From the NCBI GenBank assembly GCA_030645495.1, contig JAUSLV010000027.1:62001-126000 (forward strand): a stretch of 64,000 bases of DNA, given 5' to 3'. The DNA is from Actinomycetota bacterium. GTDB lineage: Bacteria > Actinomycetota > Acidimicrobiia > Acidimicrobiales > Ilumatobacteraceae. The translations under genes were made by a program, and so were the position numbers. Positions 28,397-36,623 of the stretch are shown in pieces (the stretch's first letter is position 1; each line of letters begins with the position of its first letter). Under the pieces are notes generated by a model. It had not been told where the DNA came from. It searched no databases and saw only the letters and a list, made by a program, of their open reading frames with translations.

Positions 28397-28525
28397 GTAC
28401 TGCTCCTGGACCGACGGTGGTTCTCGGCGGTCCGCCCGGGCAGCAGGTTAGTCGCCGAGCCGGCGCGGTGGAAGGCGCGCAGATTTGCGTGAACCGGATT
28501 GCCTCCTGGCTGCGATAGGGAGAGC

Positions 28526-29449
28526 ATGACCATCACCACCCTCCCCCCGGCCAGTGTGCTGCTCAGCGCTCCACCGAACCCGGCCGATCGGCGGCCGGCG
28601 CCACGCACGCGCCGCACCAAGGTGCTGATCACGCTGGCCACCGCAGCAGCCGTGGCCAGCGTGTTCCTGGGCAACGGCGGGATGCTGGGGATCGTTGCCC
28701 TGTTCGTCATCTCCTGGCCGCTCGAGCGGCTGTGGAAGCGGCATCCGGTACCAGTACGCCGGTTGGCGCTGCGCACCGACCTCGCCTACGCGGCGGCGCA
28801 ACCGCTGTTGCAGGTCGTCACACTCGTCGTCGGCGTTGCCATCGGCCTGCTCTCGCTGGCGTGGCTGCCAGGGCTGGCCCTGCGCCCAATGGTGACGGCC
28901 ATGCCGCCCTACGCGCAGATGATCGTCGGCTTCTTGCTGTTCGACCTGCTCGTGTACTGGACGCACCGCTGGGGCCACACTGTGCCGCTGTTCTGGCGGT
29001 TCCACTCCGTGCACCACAGCACTCGTCACCTCGACTGGATCTCGGGTGTGCGCGCCCACCCGCTGGATGGTGTGTTCATCGCGCCCGTGGTTGCGCTGTT
29101 CATCGGCGCCGGCTTCGACAACACGCTCACCGGCGGGCTGGCGATCCTGCAGTTCCTGGTGGGGTTGGGTGCCCACCTCAACGTGCGCTTCCGCCTGCGG
29201 CCGCTGTGGCCGATCGTGATGACCCCCGAGTTCCACCATTGGCACCACGAGGTGTCGCCCGAGGCGCACCTGTCGAACTACTCCACCTTCCTGCCGGTGT
29301 GGGACATCCTGTTCGGCACGTACCGGATGCCCCGCGATTTGCGGCCGCAGCACTACGGCATCCCCGGCCCGATGCCCGACGGGATCGTGCGCCAGCTGTT
29401 GTTCCCCTTCCGCCGCCGGCGGGCCGCTGCCGGAACGGCCACGGGTTGA
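28526..29449 (+). CDS. Sterol desaturase/fatty acid hydroxylase family protein
   Basis: A 307-residue integral-membrane di-iron enzyme that would hydroxylate or desaturate a lipid. The histidine clusters are 'YWTHRWGH' (HxxxH), 'FHSVHHS' and 'EFHHWHHE', the standard eight-His set. Membrane segments lie at about 33-62, 85-110, 125-145 and 172-200. The ATG at 28526 is preceded by GGGAGA at short spacing. Actinobacterial homologues act on carotenoids, sterols or fatty acids, and this cannot be decided here. Confidence 0.88.
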   Translation: MTITTLPPASVLLSAPPNPADRRPAPRTRRTKVLITLATAAAVASVFLGNGGMLGIVALFVISWPLERLWKRHPVPVRRLALRTDLAYAAAQPLLQVVTLVVGVAIGLLSLAWLPGLALRPMVTAMPPYAQMIVGFLLFDLLVYWTHRWGHTVPLFWRFHSVHHSTRHLDWISGVRAHPLDGVFIAPVVALFIGAGFDNTLTGGLAILQFLVGLGAHLNVRFRLRPLWPIVMTPEFHHWHHEVSPEAHLSNYSTFLPVWDILFGTYRMPRDLRPQHYGIPGPMPDGIVRQLLFPFRRRRAAAGTATG

Positions 29450-29475
29450 CCGCCGCAGCTGGCACGCTGGTGCGA

Positions 29476-29997
29476 GTGACAGCACCCGAGCAGACCGACG
29501 TGGAGTTGCTGGCGGCGATGGCCGCGGGCGACCGCGACGCGCTCGCCGTGCTGTACCACCGCCACGGGCGCTGGCTGCTGACCCGCCTGCACCACCGCTG
29601 CACCGACCCCGACATGGTGGACACCGCGCTGCAGGACACGTTCGTGTCGGCGTGGCGCAGCGCGGGCAACTACCGGCCCCCGGCAGGCGACACGTCGGGC
29701 GAGGCGGGCGCGTGGCTGTGGGCCATCGCGGCCCGCCGGTTGGTGGATCAGTTGCGTCGCCGCCCGGCCCCCACGCCGTCGGCCACCCTTCCCGAGCCCG
29801 AGCCACTGCCGCCGCCGGGCACACCCGTGTACGACCTACTCGCCGGCCTGCCGGCGGATCTGCACCCGGTGGTGCGCGCCGTGTACGTGGACGGCCTCAC
29901 CACGGCCGAGGCGGCGATCCTGCTGGGCATTCCCCACGGCACGGTGAAGAGCCGACTCTCTCGTGCCAAGCCGTTGTTGAAGGAGGTGCTGCGATGA
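29476..29997 (+). CDS. ECF-family RNA polymerase sigma factor
   Basis: A 173-residue sigma-70 family factor with region 2 ('LLAAMAAGDRDALAVLYHRHG', then 'ALQDTFVSAWR') and region 4 ('TTAEAAILLGIPHGTVKSRLSRA', the DNA-binding helix-turn-helix). The two are joined by a Pro-rich linker. GTG 29476 is the best start. It overlaps the following membrane protein by 4 bp (ATGA) and heads a three-gene operon that has no recognisable anti-sigma zinc finger. Confidence 0.88.
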   Translation: MTAPEQTDVELLAAMAAGDRDALAVLYHRHGRWLLTRLHHRCTDPDMVDTALQDTFVSAWRSAGNYRPPAGDTSGEAGAWLWAIAARRLVDQLRRRPAPTPSATLPEPEPLPPPGTPVYDLLAGLPADLHPVVRAVYVDGLTTAEAAILLGIPHGTVKSRLSRAKPLLKEVLR

Positions 29998-30716
29998 GCA
30001 GCTTCGACCCGCTGGCGGACGACATCGATCGTCGACTGGCCGCGAACTTCGAGATCATCATGGGCGAGATCGCCGCGCCCGCACGCAGTCGCTTCGAGCG
30101 GGTGCTGCTGGCACTGCGGGTGCCCGAGCCCACCGCCCGCCTCGTGGCGGCCACGCCGGTGTTGCGCTGGGCATGGACGGCAGCGGTCGCGGTGGTGCTG
30201 CTGTTCGCCGCGGTCGCGGGTGACGGCACGTGGCAGGCCGGCGATCAGCTGGCCGTGTTCCTCGCGCTCGCGCCGGTGGTACCGGTGGTTGGCGTCGCCC
30301 TGGCCTACGGCCCCTCTGCCGATCGGGGGCACGAAGTGACCGTGGCCGCGCCGATGTCGGGCCTGCGCCTGCTGCTGCTGCGCACGGCGACGGTGCTGGT
30401 AGCCGCCGGCGGGCTGTCGTTGCTGACCGTGATCGCCGCGCCCACGAAGGGCTGGATGCGCCTGGCGTGGCTGGCCCCTGGGTTGGCCACCACGCTGCTG
30501 ACGCTCGCGCTGGCCACCCGCTTGGGTGTGCGCCGGGCCGCGGGTGCCGTGGCCGGCGCGTGGCTGGTGCTGGTGATCGTGGTGGCCCAGGCCACCGACG
30601 ATGCGACCGCGCCGTTCCGTGTGGTGGGCCAGGTGGGCTCGCTGCTGGTGGCGGCCGTGGCCGGCGCAGTAATGATCGCCGGCCGCCGCCGGCTGGATCG
30701 TTGGAGCGACGCGTGA
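29994..30716 (+). CDS. Six-helix membrane protein of the sigma/ABC operon
   Basis: A 240-residue membrane protein. Its N-terminal 55 residues are cytoplasmic and soluble ('DDIDRRLAANFEIIMGEIAAPARSR' type, no HxxxCxxC anti-sigma motif). About six hydrophobic segments follow between residues 55 and 230. The position between an ECF sigma factor and an ABC ATPase suggests either an ABC-2-like permease or a membrane-bound sigma regulator. RBS AAGGAGG precedes ATG 29994, and both ends overlap neighbours by 4 bp. Confidence 0.7.
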   Translation: MSSFDPLADDIDRRLAANFEIIMGEIAAPARSRFERVLLALRVPEPTARLVAATPVLRWAWTAAVAVVLLFAAVAGDGTWQAGDQLAVFLALAPVVPVVGVALAYGPSADRGHEVTVAAPMSGLRLLLLRTATVLVAAGGLSLLTVIAAPTKGWMRLAWLAPGLATTLLTLALATRLGVRRAAGAVAGAWLVLVIVVAQATDDATAPFRVVGQVGSLLVAAVAGAVMIAGRRRLDRWSDA

Positions 30717-31369
30717 CCGCGCCCGTGGTGCACGTGCACAGCATTCAGCACCGCCTCGCCGAGCGGTTCACGCTGCACGTGCCGTCGCTCACGTTGTCGC
30801 CAGGCGTGACGGCCGTGCTGGGCGCCAACGGTTGCGGCAAGACCACGCTGTTGCGGGTGCTGGCCACGGTGATCGCCCCGCAGCACGGCGACGTGGTGGT
30901 GGGCGGCACTCGTGTCACCGACGAGGCGTTGGCAGGCGTGCGCCGCCGGCTGGGCTACCTGCCGCAGGACGACTCGGTGCCCCGCCGGCTGGCCGTATTC
31001 GACCACGTCGACCTGGTGGCCGTGATGCGCGAGATCGACCCCGACACCCGCCGCCGACGCGCCGCGGTGCACCGTGCGCTGGCCGACGTGCAGTTGGGTC
31101 CATTAGCAGCCGAACGCTGCGGCCGCCTGTCGGGCGGTCAGCGCCGCCGAGTGGCGCTCGCGGCCGCGCTGGTGGGCGATGCCCCGTACCTGGTGCTCGA
31201 CGAGCCCGATGCCCACCTCGACAACGACCAGCGCGCCCACCTGGGCGCCGCCCTCCGCCGCCGCGCCGCCCACGCCACGATCATCGTCGCCACCCACGAC
31301 CACACCTGGGCCGCCACCATCGCCGACCGCACGATCACGATGCACGAGGGTGTGGTCGCCGCGGGCTAA
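30713..31369 (+). CDS. ABC transporter ATP-binding protein
   Basis: A 218-residue ABC ATPase. Walker A is 'LGANGCGKTT', the Q-loop 'GYLPQDD', the signature 'LSGGQRRRVALAAAL', Walker B 'YLVLDEPD' and the switch His in 'VATHDH'. In most ABC proteins the Walker B Asp-Glu is followed by P-[TF]; here it is P-D. It is the last gene of the sigma factor/membrane protein operon, starting at GTG 30713 in a GTGA overlap. The system probably forms a small exporter or a sensor for the sigma factor. Confidence 0.88.
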   Translation: MTAPVVHVHSIQHRLAERFTLHVPSLTLSPGVTAVLGANGCGKTTLLRVLATVIAPQHGDVVVGGTRVTDEALAGVRRRLGYLPQDDSVPRRLAVFDHVDLVAVMREIDPDTRRRRAAVHRALADVQLGPLAAERCGRLSGGQRRRVALAAALVGDAPYLVLDEPDAHLDNDQRAHLGAALRRRAAHATIIVATHDHTWAATIADRTITMHEGVVAAG

Positions 31370-31370
31370 G

Positions 31371-31423
31371 CCATTCCCGAGGGTTTCCACGTGACCCGCC
31401 CACGCCGAAACCCTCCGGAATGC
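31371..31423. repeat. Palindromic repeat A, copy 1
   Basis: An inverted repeat with arms CATTCCCGAGGGTT (31372-31385) and AACCCTCCGGAATG (31409-31422, one mismatch) around a 23-nt spacer containing CCACGTGACCCGCCCACGCC. Its first 37 nt are repeated exactly 540 bp downstream. It begins 2 bp after the ABC ATPase stop and could act as that operon's terminator. Confidence 0.8.
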
Positions 31424-31433
31424 GTGGGACGGG

Positions 31434-31802
31434 CTACGGCTCCTCGCACGTACGAGTCGGTTGGAGTCCCACCGACCTCACGGCAGCGCTACGCGTGATC
31501 GAGTCCGGGAGCGCCAGTATCCATGGTTCAGGGTCCACGTCCTCGGACAACTCGACTTCGAGGTAATCCGGGCTGACGTGCAGACGCATTCCAACGATTC
31601 CTTCCATCGGCTCACCGTCGGGCAAGAAGAAGGCCGCCTCGAACTCGCTGTTGTCCTGCCATGCAGTGCCGAGCAGGAAGCACACTGCCCCCAAGCCCGG
31701 GTCTGAAGAACCCCCGCCCGTCGTTGAAGCCGAGCCGCATCCCGATGTCAGTGACACTGCCAACATCAGAACCGAGTTCCTGAACGCAGCGTGCCGTCTC
31801 AC
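31434..31802 (-). CDS. Small putative lipoprotein between two palindromic repeats
   Basis: A 122-residue exported protein. The N-terminus has basic residues, a hydrophobic core and a Cys in a lipobox-like 'SLTSGCGS' near residue 22, followed by a Ser/Gly-rich linker. The mature part is acidic with two further Cys ('AVCFLLG', 'TRTCEEP') that may pair. I do not recognise the family. The start is GTG 31802 with GAGG upstream. Base composition looks less GC-rich than its neighbours, and the gene lies between two copies of repeat A, so the unit may have been inserted. Confidence 0.6.
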   Translation of the reverse strand: MRRHAAFRNSVLMLAVSLTSGCGSASTTGGGSSDPGLGAVCFLLGTAWQDNSEFEAAFFLPDGEPMEGIVGMRLHVSPDYLEVELSEDVDPEPWILALPDSITRSAAVRSVGLQPTRTCEEP

Positions 31803-31873
31803 CGCTCAGCCTCGATGCGGTCACCGCAGTCGACCAAGGTCCAGCACCACCACGACCGGCCCACGTCACCCAC

Positions 31874-31890
31874 GCGTCCGAAAGAGGTGA
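31874..31890. repeat. Single arm of palindromic repeat B
   Basis: GCGTCCGAAAGAGGTGA, identical over 17 nt to the right arm of the complete repeat B at 50708-50772. No left arm is seen nearby, so this is a solo or decayed copy. Confidence 0.7.
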
Positions 31891-31910
31891 CCCAGCCCAT
31901 ACTGACCAGC

Positions 31911-31963
31911 CCATTCCCGAGGGTTTCCACGTGACCCGCCCACGCCGGAACCCTCGGGAATGC
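31911..31963. repeat. Palindromic repeat A, copy 2
   Basis: Second copy, with perfect 14-bp arms CATTCCCGAGGGTT (31912-31925) and AACCCTCGGGAATG (31949-31962). Together with copy 1 it brackets the lipoprotein gene as a direct repeat. It also lies 13 bp after the stop of the SRPBCC gene and may terminate that minus-strand operon. Confidence 0.8.
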
Positions 31964-31975
31964 CAGCCCGAGCGC

Positions 31976-32887
31976 TCAGGGGCCGACGGCGAGGTCGGCC
32001 TCGAGGATCGCCTTGTCCTCGGGGTCGGCGATCGGCACGGCCAGCGCACGCGCCCACTCGTCGGCGGCCTCCTGGTCGCGGCCCAGCGCCTTCAGCGCGC
32101 GAGCGCGGCACTCGAGCGCGTAGGCCAGGTCGAAATCGGCCAGGCCGTGCTGCGTGCACTGGGCCAGGCACTTGCCGCCGTAGTGCAGCGCCCGCTCGGG
32201 CAGGCCCACCAGCAGGTGCACCTTGCTGAGCATCCACACCGCACGCGCCTCGTTCTCCGGCCCACGGCCCTTGGCCCGCTGCCAGTGGTAGGCCGACGCA
32301 TACGCACGGCGCAGCATCTCCTCGTCGTCGGCTGGCGTGCGCTCGGCCTGCTCGATCAGCTCCCACACACTGTTGTTGCACTCGATGCCCTGCGCCCGGT
32401 GCCACGCGCCACGCACCTCGTCGGCCGTGGGCGCGCCAGCCTCCTCCGCCGTGGCCGCCGGCAACACCGCGCCCGTCTCCAGCAGCGTCTTCAGGCCGTC
32501 GAGGATCCACACCCACCCGTGCTGCACGCCGGCCCACGTGAGCGGGCTGCGGGCCAGGTCGCCGTGCACCACATCGAGCTGGGTGAGCCCGTCGCCCGCG
32601 GGCGTGATCGTCCACTCCACCCGCGAGGCCGGCTCCTCGGCCATCGCCGCGTCGTACAGCACGTGCCACGTCTGCACCAGCTTGTGCGGCGGCTCGCACA
32701 CCTCGATCGTGCCGTCCACCGCGCCCATGCCGTTGCCCATCGTGGTGCGGTACGGCTGGCCGGCCTGCGGCGCCTCGTCGAACGCCGTGCCGTGGAAGTA
32801 CTGGCGGGTGAACGCCGGATCGATGATGCCCTGCCACACCTCCTCGGGCGTCGCCTTGATGTAGATGCGGTAGCGGTGCGGGGTCAT
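31976..32887 (-). CDS. SRPBCC (AHSA1-like) domain protein with TPR-like tail
   Basis: A 303-residue protein. Residues 1-145 form an AHSA1/START-like lipid- or ligand-binding fold ('YRIYIKATPEEVWQGIIDPAFTRQYFHG' type start, 'VEWTITPAGDGLTQLDV', and the final helix 'GWVWILDGLKTLLETG'). Residues 155-300 are helical with TPR-like pairs ('LLVGLPERALHYGGKCLAQC', 'CRARALKALGRDQEAADEWARA'). ATG 32887 overlaps the ArsR gene stop by 4 bp. ArsR/AHSA1 pairs are common in actinobacteria; the ligand is usually unknown. The C-terminal TPR extension is an addition to the simple AHSA1 protein. Confidence 0.82.
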   Translation of the reverse strand: MTPHRYRIYIKATPEEVWQGIIDPAFTRQYFHGTAFDEAPQAGQPYRTTMGNGMGAVDGTIEVCEPPHKLVQTWHVLYDAAMAEEPASRVEWTITPAGDGLTQLDVVHGDLARSPLTWAGVQHGWVWILDGLKTLLETGAVLPAATAEEAGAPTADEVRGAWHRAQGIECNNSVWELIEQAERTPADDEEMLRRAYASAYHWQRAKGRGPENEARAVWMLSKVHLLVGLPERALHYGGKCLAQCTQHGLADFDLAYALECRARALKALGRDQEAADEWARALAVPIADPEDKAILEADLAVGP

Positions 32888-33228
32888 GCGGTCTCCTGAG
32901 TGGTGTCGCGTTCGAGGGTGGTTTGCAGGCCCACCATCGCCCGGGCGAAGGGCTGGGCGTACTTGGCGATCCAGCGCTCGGCGAGCTGTTGGATCGGGAT
33001 CGGGTTGAGGTGGTGCAGTTTCTGCCGGCCGTCGCGGTGGGTGACGACGAGGTTCGCCTGTTCCAGCACCGCGAGGTGCTTCATCACGCCGAAGCGGGTC
33101 ATCTCCGGGAACAGGTCGCACAGCGCCTGCACCGACTGACCGTCGCGCACGAACAACGCATCCAGCAGCGCGCGACGGGTGCCGTCGGCCAACGCCTTGA
33201 ACACGAGATCTTCCGTCACGTCTTGCAC
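32884..33228 (-). CDS. ArsR-family transcriptional repressor
   Basis: A 114-residue winged helix-turn-helix repressor: 'FKALADGTRRALLDAL', 'LCDLFPEMTRFGVMKHLAVLEQANLV' region (recognition helix 'RFGVMKHLAVLE') and the wing 'THRDGRQKLHHLNP'. It has no Cys metal-sensing pair, so it is not a metal sensor of the ArsR/SmtB kind. It heads the operon with the SRPBCC gene. GTG 33228 lies 3 bp from a perfect 20-bp palindrome, the probable autoregulatory operator. Confidence 0.9.
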   Translation of the reverse strand: MQDVTEDLVFKALADGTRRALLDALFVRDGQSVQALCDLFPEMTRFGVMKHLAVLEQANLVVTHRDGRQKLHHLNPIPIQQLAERWIAKYAQPFARAMVGLQTTLERDTTQETA

Positions 33229-33231
33229 ATT

Positions 33232-33251
33232 ATGTGACCATTAGGTCACAT
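33232..33251. promoter_or_regulatory. Probable ArsR operator
   Basis: ATGTGACC-ATTA-GGTCACAT, perfect 8-bp arms with a 4-bp spacer, ending 3 bp upstream of the ArsR start codon. Its position would block transcription start of the ArsR/SRPBCC operon. Confidence 0.7.
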
Positions 33252-33273
33252 GTCAACGCCTCACATGTCAACG
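33246..33273. repeat. Tandem direct repeat upstream of the ArsR gene
   Basis: TCACATGTCAACG occurs at 33246-33258 and again at 33261-33273, a 15-bp period. The first copy overlaps the right half of the ArsR operator. It may be a second binding element of the same promoter. Confidence 0.55.
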
Positions 33274-33280
33274 ACAGCCC

Positions 33281-33700
33281 TCAGCGCTTGCGCGCGTGCC
33301 GGTGTTCCTTGCGCAGTACGAACCGCAGTGCACTCCAGGTGTCGTCGATCGCGCACACCTTGTTGTCCACCCAGTTGGTCTTCAACAGGTCGGCCCGCAA
33401 CGTGTCTTCCGTGATGTCGCTGGCCACTCCGCTCGTGCGCTTCGGCCATGCCACCCACACCGCGCCGTCGGGCTGGGCCGCCTCGGTGAGGTCGGACCAC
33501 TCGGTGCGCAGGCGGGTGCGCTGGGTGAAGAACGCCACCATCACGTCCACGGGCAGCAACAGGTTGCGCTGCCAGATCGCCTCGCCGGTGTCGCCGAGCA
33601 GCTCGGTGAACCCGGGCGGGGCGTGCAGCACGGTGAACACGATGTCGCCACCGATGCCCAACTTCTTCGCCAACGGCGTACCCGAGTAGCCGTCGCTCAC
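33281..33700 (-). CDS. DUF3052 family protein
   Basis: A 139-residue cytoplasmic protein of the DUF3052 family, common in actinobacteria and of unknown biochemical role. Recognisable parts are 'GYSGTPLAKKLGI' at the start, 'VMVAFFTQRTRL' in the middle and 'AVWVAWPKRTSGV', with the C-terminal 'VCAIDDTWSALRFVLRKE'. GTG 33700 overlaps the stop of the PPOX gene (GTGA). It ends the long minus-strand run that begins with the sensor kinase at 41771. Confidence 0.85.
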   Translation of the reverse strand: MSDGYSGTPLAKKLGIGGDIVFTVLHAPPGFTELLGDTGEAIWQRNLLLPVDVMVAFFTQRTRLRTEWSDLTEAAQPDGAVWVAWPKRTSGVASDITEDTLRADLLKTNWVDNKVCAIDDTWSALRFVLRKEHRHARKR

Positions 33701-34086
33701 TTCGACCCGCTGTTGCACATCATCCGCTGCACCTCGATCTCGATCACGACCCGATCGTCGCGTTCGCGAGGCTGACGGTAGCGCCGCGCGTAGGCCTCCA
33801 CCGCGACAGCAACGGTGGCGGCATCGTCGAGCACCACCGCCGGCCCCTCGAACGTCACCCACCTGGCTCCGTCGATCTGCGTGACGCTCGCCCTCGCGGT
33901 GCCGCGCACGTTGGCCGCTTTCACCGCCCCCGCACTGGTGATCACGCGCACGAACGCGTGCTCGCCGACGAAGGCGATGGTGAACCCCACGGGTACCGCG
34001 TGCGGTGTGCCGTCGGCGCGCAGCGTGACCAGCGTGGCCAGATGGCGCTCAGCCACGAACGCCGCGAGGGCGGGCGACAGCTGCAT
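33697..34086 (-). CDS. PPOX-class F420-dependent oxidoreductase family protein
   Basis: A 129-residue split-barrel protein of the PNPOx-like/F420-binding class: 'LATLVTLRADGTPHAVPVGF' region with the cofactor-phosphate-binding 'L-R-x-D-G-T-P' turn, 'KAANVRGTARASVTQ' and 'RWVTFEGPAVV' with the downstream tyrosine helix 'AVEAYARRYRQP'. Cofactor (F420, FMN or heme) is not decided by these motifs. The start ATG 34086 and the upstream permease stop share one base (TGATG). Confidence 0.83.
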   Translation of the reverse strand: MQLSPALAAFVAERHLATLVTLRADGTPHAVPVGFTIAFVGEHAFVRVITSAGAVKAANVRGTARASVTQIDGARWVTFEGPAVVLDDAATVAVAVEAYARRYRQPRERDDRVVIEIEVQRMMCNSGSK

Positions 34087-36623
34087 CAGCCGTCGAACGC
34101 GATCGCCGCGAGGATGTTCATCCGCGTCGCCCGCCACGCCGGCACCACCGCGGCGATCACACCGGCGGTGAACGCGAGCGCCATGATCCACAGGATCGTG
34201 GTGACGGGGATGGTGTAGTTGGTGAGCCCCTCGTCGCGCAGGGCCACGATCACCACGTAGCCCAGCACCAGGCCCATCAGCACGCCAACGGCGGCGCCGT
34301 ACAGCGACGTGATCACGCTCTCCCAGCGCACGGTGGTGCGCACCTGAGCACGCGTCATGCCAACGGCCCGCAGCAGGCCGGTTTCGCGACGGCGTTCGTA
34401 CACCGCCAGCAGCAGCGTGATCACGATGCCGAACGTGGCGATCATGATCGACAGCAACAGCAGGCCGTAGATGAACGCCAGGCTGCGATCGACGATGTCG
34501 GCACGGCTGTCGATGAACTCGGTCTTGTCCTGCAGTTCGCCGATGCCGTAGTCGTCGACCGCCGCGCCGACCGCGGAGCGGAAGTCGGCGTCGGACACGC
34601 CCGGCGCGCGGGTGAGCGACACGATGCCTGCCGGCGCGGCCACGCTGGTGTTCACGAACGTGTCGCGGTGGTAGATGCGCGCCGTGCGCAACAACCCCAC
34701 GCTGCGGTAGATGCCCTGCACCGTCAGCTGCAGCTCGCCGCCATCCACGCGCACGGAGAACGTGTCGCCGATGGCGAGATCCTTCTTCTTCGCCTCGCCC
34801 TCGCTCACCAGCAGGCCCGCCGGCGTGAGGTCGGCCAGCGTGCCCTGCACGAACTCGATGTTCAGCAGGCCCTCGGCAGTGGCCGGGTTCACCACCGTGC
34901 CGATCGCAGCGGTGCCATCGAACGCGGCAACCCTGGCGAAGCCGAGGCCACTGGCGGTGCCCACTTCGGGAATCTCGTTGAGGTCGTCGACGAACGACTG
35001 GGCGATGCTGACCGCGCCACCGTTGGTGGAGTTGATCACGTAGTCGCCGGCGAACGTCTGGCCGACGGTGTCGCGGATCTGCTCCTTGATCGAGGCGGCA
35101 AACACCGACGCGCCGGCCACGAGCGCCACACCGATCAACACCGGTGCGGCCGTGCGCGCGGTTCGCCGAGGGTTGCGCTGCACGTTGCCGCGCGCCATCG
35201 TGCCCGTCACGCCACGCAGGCGCTGCACGGGTGCACCGATGATGCGCGAGATCGGCTTGGCCAGCACCGGGCCCATCAGCAGCACCGCCGCGAACAGCCC
35301 CACCACGCCCACGGCCAGCAGGATCGCCGGCCCGCCCACCATCACGGCGATGATCGCCGCGGCACCCGCCACCGCGCACCCGATAGCCACGACGACGCGC
35401 CTGCGCACGGCACCCACCTTGTCGAGCACCGAGTCGCTCATCGCCGCCACCGGCGGCACGCGCCCGGCGCCGATGGCGGGGCCGAGCGCGGCCACCAGCG
35501 ACGCGATCACTCCGGCGAGCAGCGTGATCACCACGGTGCGCGGCTCGAGCACGATGCCACGCGCAGGGATCGAGTAGTCGAGCGCGTCGAGCAGTTGCTT
35601 GATCCCCGACGCGAGCGCGACGCCACCGACGAGGCCCAGGAGTGATCCGACCAGGCCGATCACGAACGCCTCGCTGAGCATCGTCCACGTCACCTGCCGG
35701 CGGCTGGCCCCGAGCGCCCGCAGCAGTGCGTTCTCGCGCTGGCGCTGCGCGGCCGTGATCGAGAACACGTTGTAGATCACGAACATGCCCACGCCCAGGG
35801 CGATGAACGAGAAGATGCCGAGGAAGATGGTGAGGAACCCGAGGCTCTTCTCCACGTCGGTCTGCGTCTGGTCGGTGATCTGCTGCGACGTGAGCGTCTG
35901 TGCGATCTCGGGGTCGAGTGCGTCGCTGATGCGCTGCACCAACACCTCGGGCGCCACCGAGCCGTCGCCCTTCACCAGCACGGCGTCGATGAAGCCCGGC
36001 TTGGCGATGAACTCCTCGGCGGTCGGCGCGTCGAACAACGCCCAGGTGGCGTCACCCGGCGTGATGATCGCGTCGTACTCCACGATGCCCACCAGCGTGA
36101 ACTCACGCGACCCGTTGTCGCCGTTCACCTTCACGCGATCGCCCAGCGAGTAGCCGCCGTCGCTCGCGGTCAGCGAATCCAGCGCCATCTCGTCGCCACC
36201 CACCGGCAGCACGCCCTCCTTCAGTTCCCACACCGACAGCTCGCCCTCGTTCACCGTGGCGCCGAACGTGGGACTCGTGGGCCGTTCGATCGGTTCGCCG
36301 TTCGAGCCGATCACCACTGCATCGCCCGTCACCGACGCCTGCGCGTCGGCCACACCGGGCACGGCCCGCACCTGTTCCACCACGCTGGAAGGCAGGCGAT
36401 CGCGCGACTCGAAGCCGAAGAAGTTCTCCACCGTGTTGGGGCTCTGCACATAGGCATCGACCCGGTCGTAGACGTCGGCGAACAGGGCATTGAAGGTGCG
36501 CTCGATCGTGTCGCGGAACACGAACGTGCCGGAGAGGAAGGAAGTGCTGGCCACGATGGCGAGCGCCGTGAGCAACAGACGCGGCCACCGGGCCAGCACA
36601 CTCCTCAGGGCGAGTCGGATCAT
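34086..36623 (-). CDS. ABC transporter permease, FtsX/MacB type (second of a pair)
   Basis: An 845-residue permease with two FtsX-type modules. The first membrane segment (about 8-35) is followed by a large outer domain (about 40-240), then three helices with the conserved cytoplasmic stretch 'RENALLRALGASRRQV'. A second outer domain follows, and a last set of helices with 'RRRETGLLRAVGMTRAQV'. It is paralogous over its whole length to the adjacent 36620-39154 gene. Such pairs with one ATPase act as mechanotransducers or lipoprotein/peptide exporters. It overlaps its partner by 4 bp. Confidence 0.9.
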   Translation of the reverse strand: MIRLALRSVLARWPRLLLTALAIVASTSFLSGTFVFRDTIERTFNALFADVYDRVDAYVQSPNTVENFFGFESRDRLPSSVVEQVRAVPGVADAQASVTGDAVVIGSNGEPIERPTSPTFGATVNEGELSVWELKEGVLPVGGDEMALDSLTASDGGYSLGDRVKVNGDNGSREFTLVGIVEYDAIITPGDATWALFDAPTAEEFIAKPGFIDAVLVKGDGSVAPEVLVQRISDALDPEIAQTLTSQQITDQTQTDVEKSLGFLTIFLGIFSFIALGVGMFVIYNVFSITAAQRQRENALLRALGASRRQVTWTMLSEAFVIGLVGSLLGLVGGVALASGIKQLLDALDYSIPARGIVLEPRTVVITLLAGVIASLVAALGPAIGAGRVPPVAAMSDSVLDKVGAVRRRVVVAIGCAVAGAAAIIAVMVGGPAILLAVGVVGLFAAVLLMGPVLAKPISRIIGAPVQRLRGVTGTMARGNVQRNPRRTARTAAPVLIGVALVAGASVFAASIKEQIRDTVGQTFAGDYVINSTNGGAVSIAQSFVDDLNEIPEVGTASGLGFARVAAFDGTAAIGTVVNPATAEGLLNIEFVQGTLADLTPAGLLVSEGEAKKKDLAIGDTFSVRVDGGELQLTVQGIYRSVGLLRTARIYHRDTFVNTSVAAPAGIVSLTRAPGVSDADFRSAVGAAVDDYGIGELQDKTEFIDSRADIVDRSLAFIYGLLLLSIMIATFGIVITLLLAVYERRRETGLLRAVGMTRAQVRTTVRWESVITSLYGAAVGVLMGLVLGYVVIVALRDEGLTNYTIPVTTILWIMALAFTAGVIAAVVPAWRATRMNILAAIAFDG

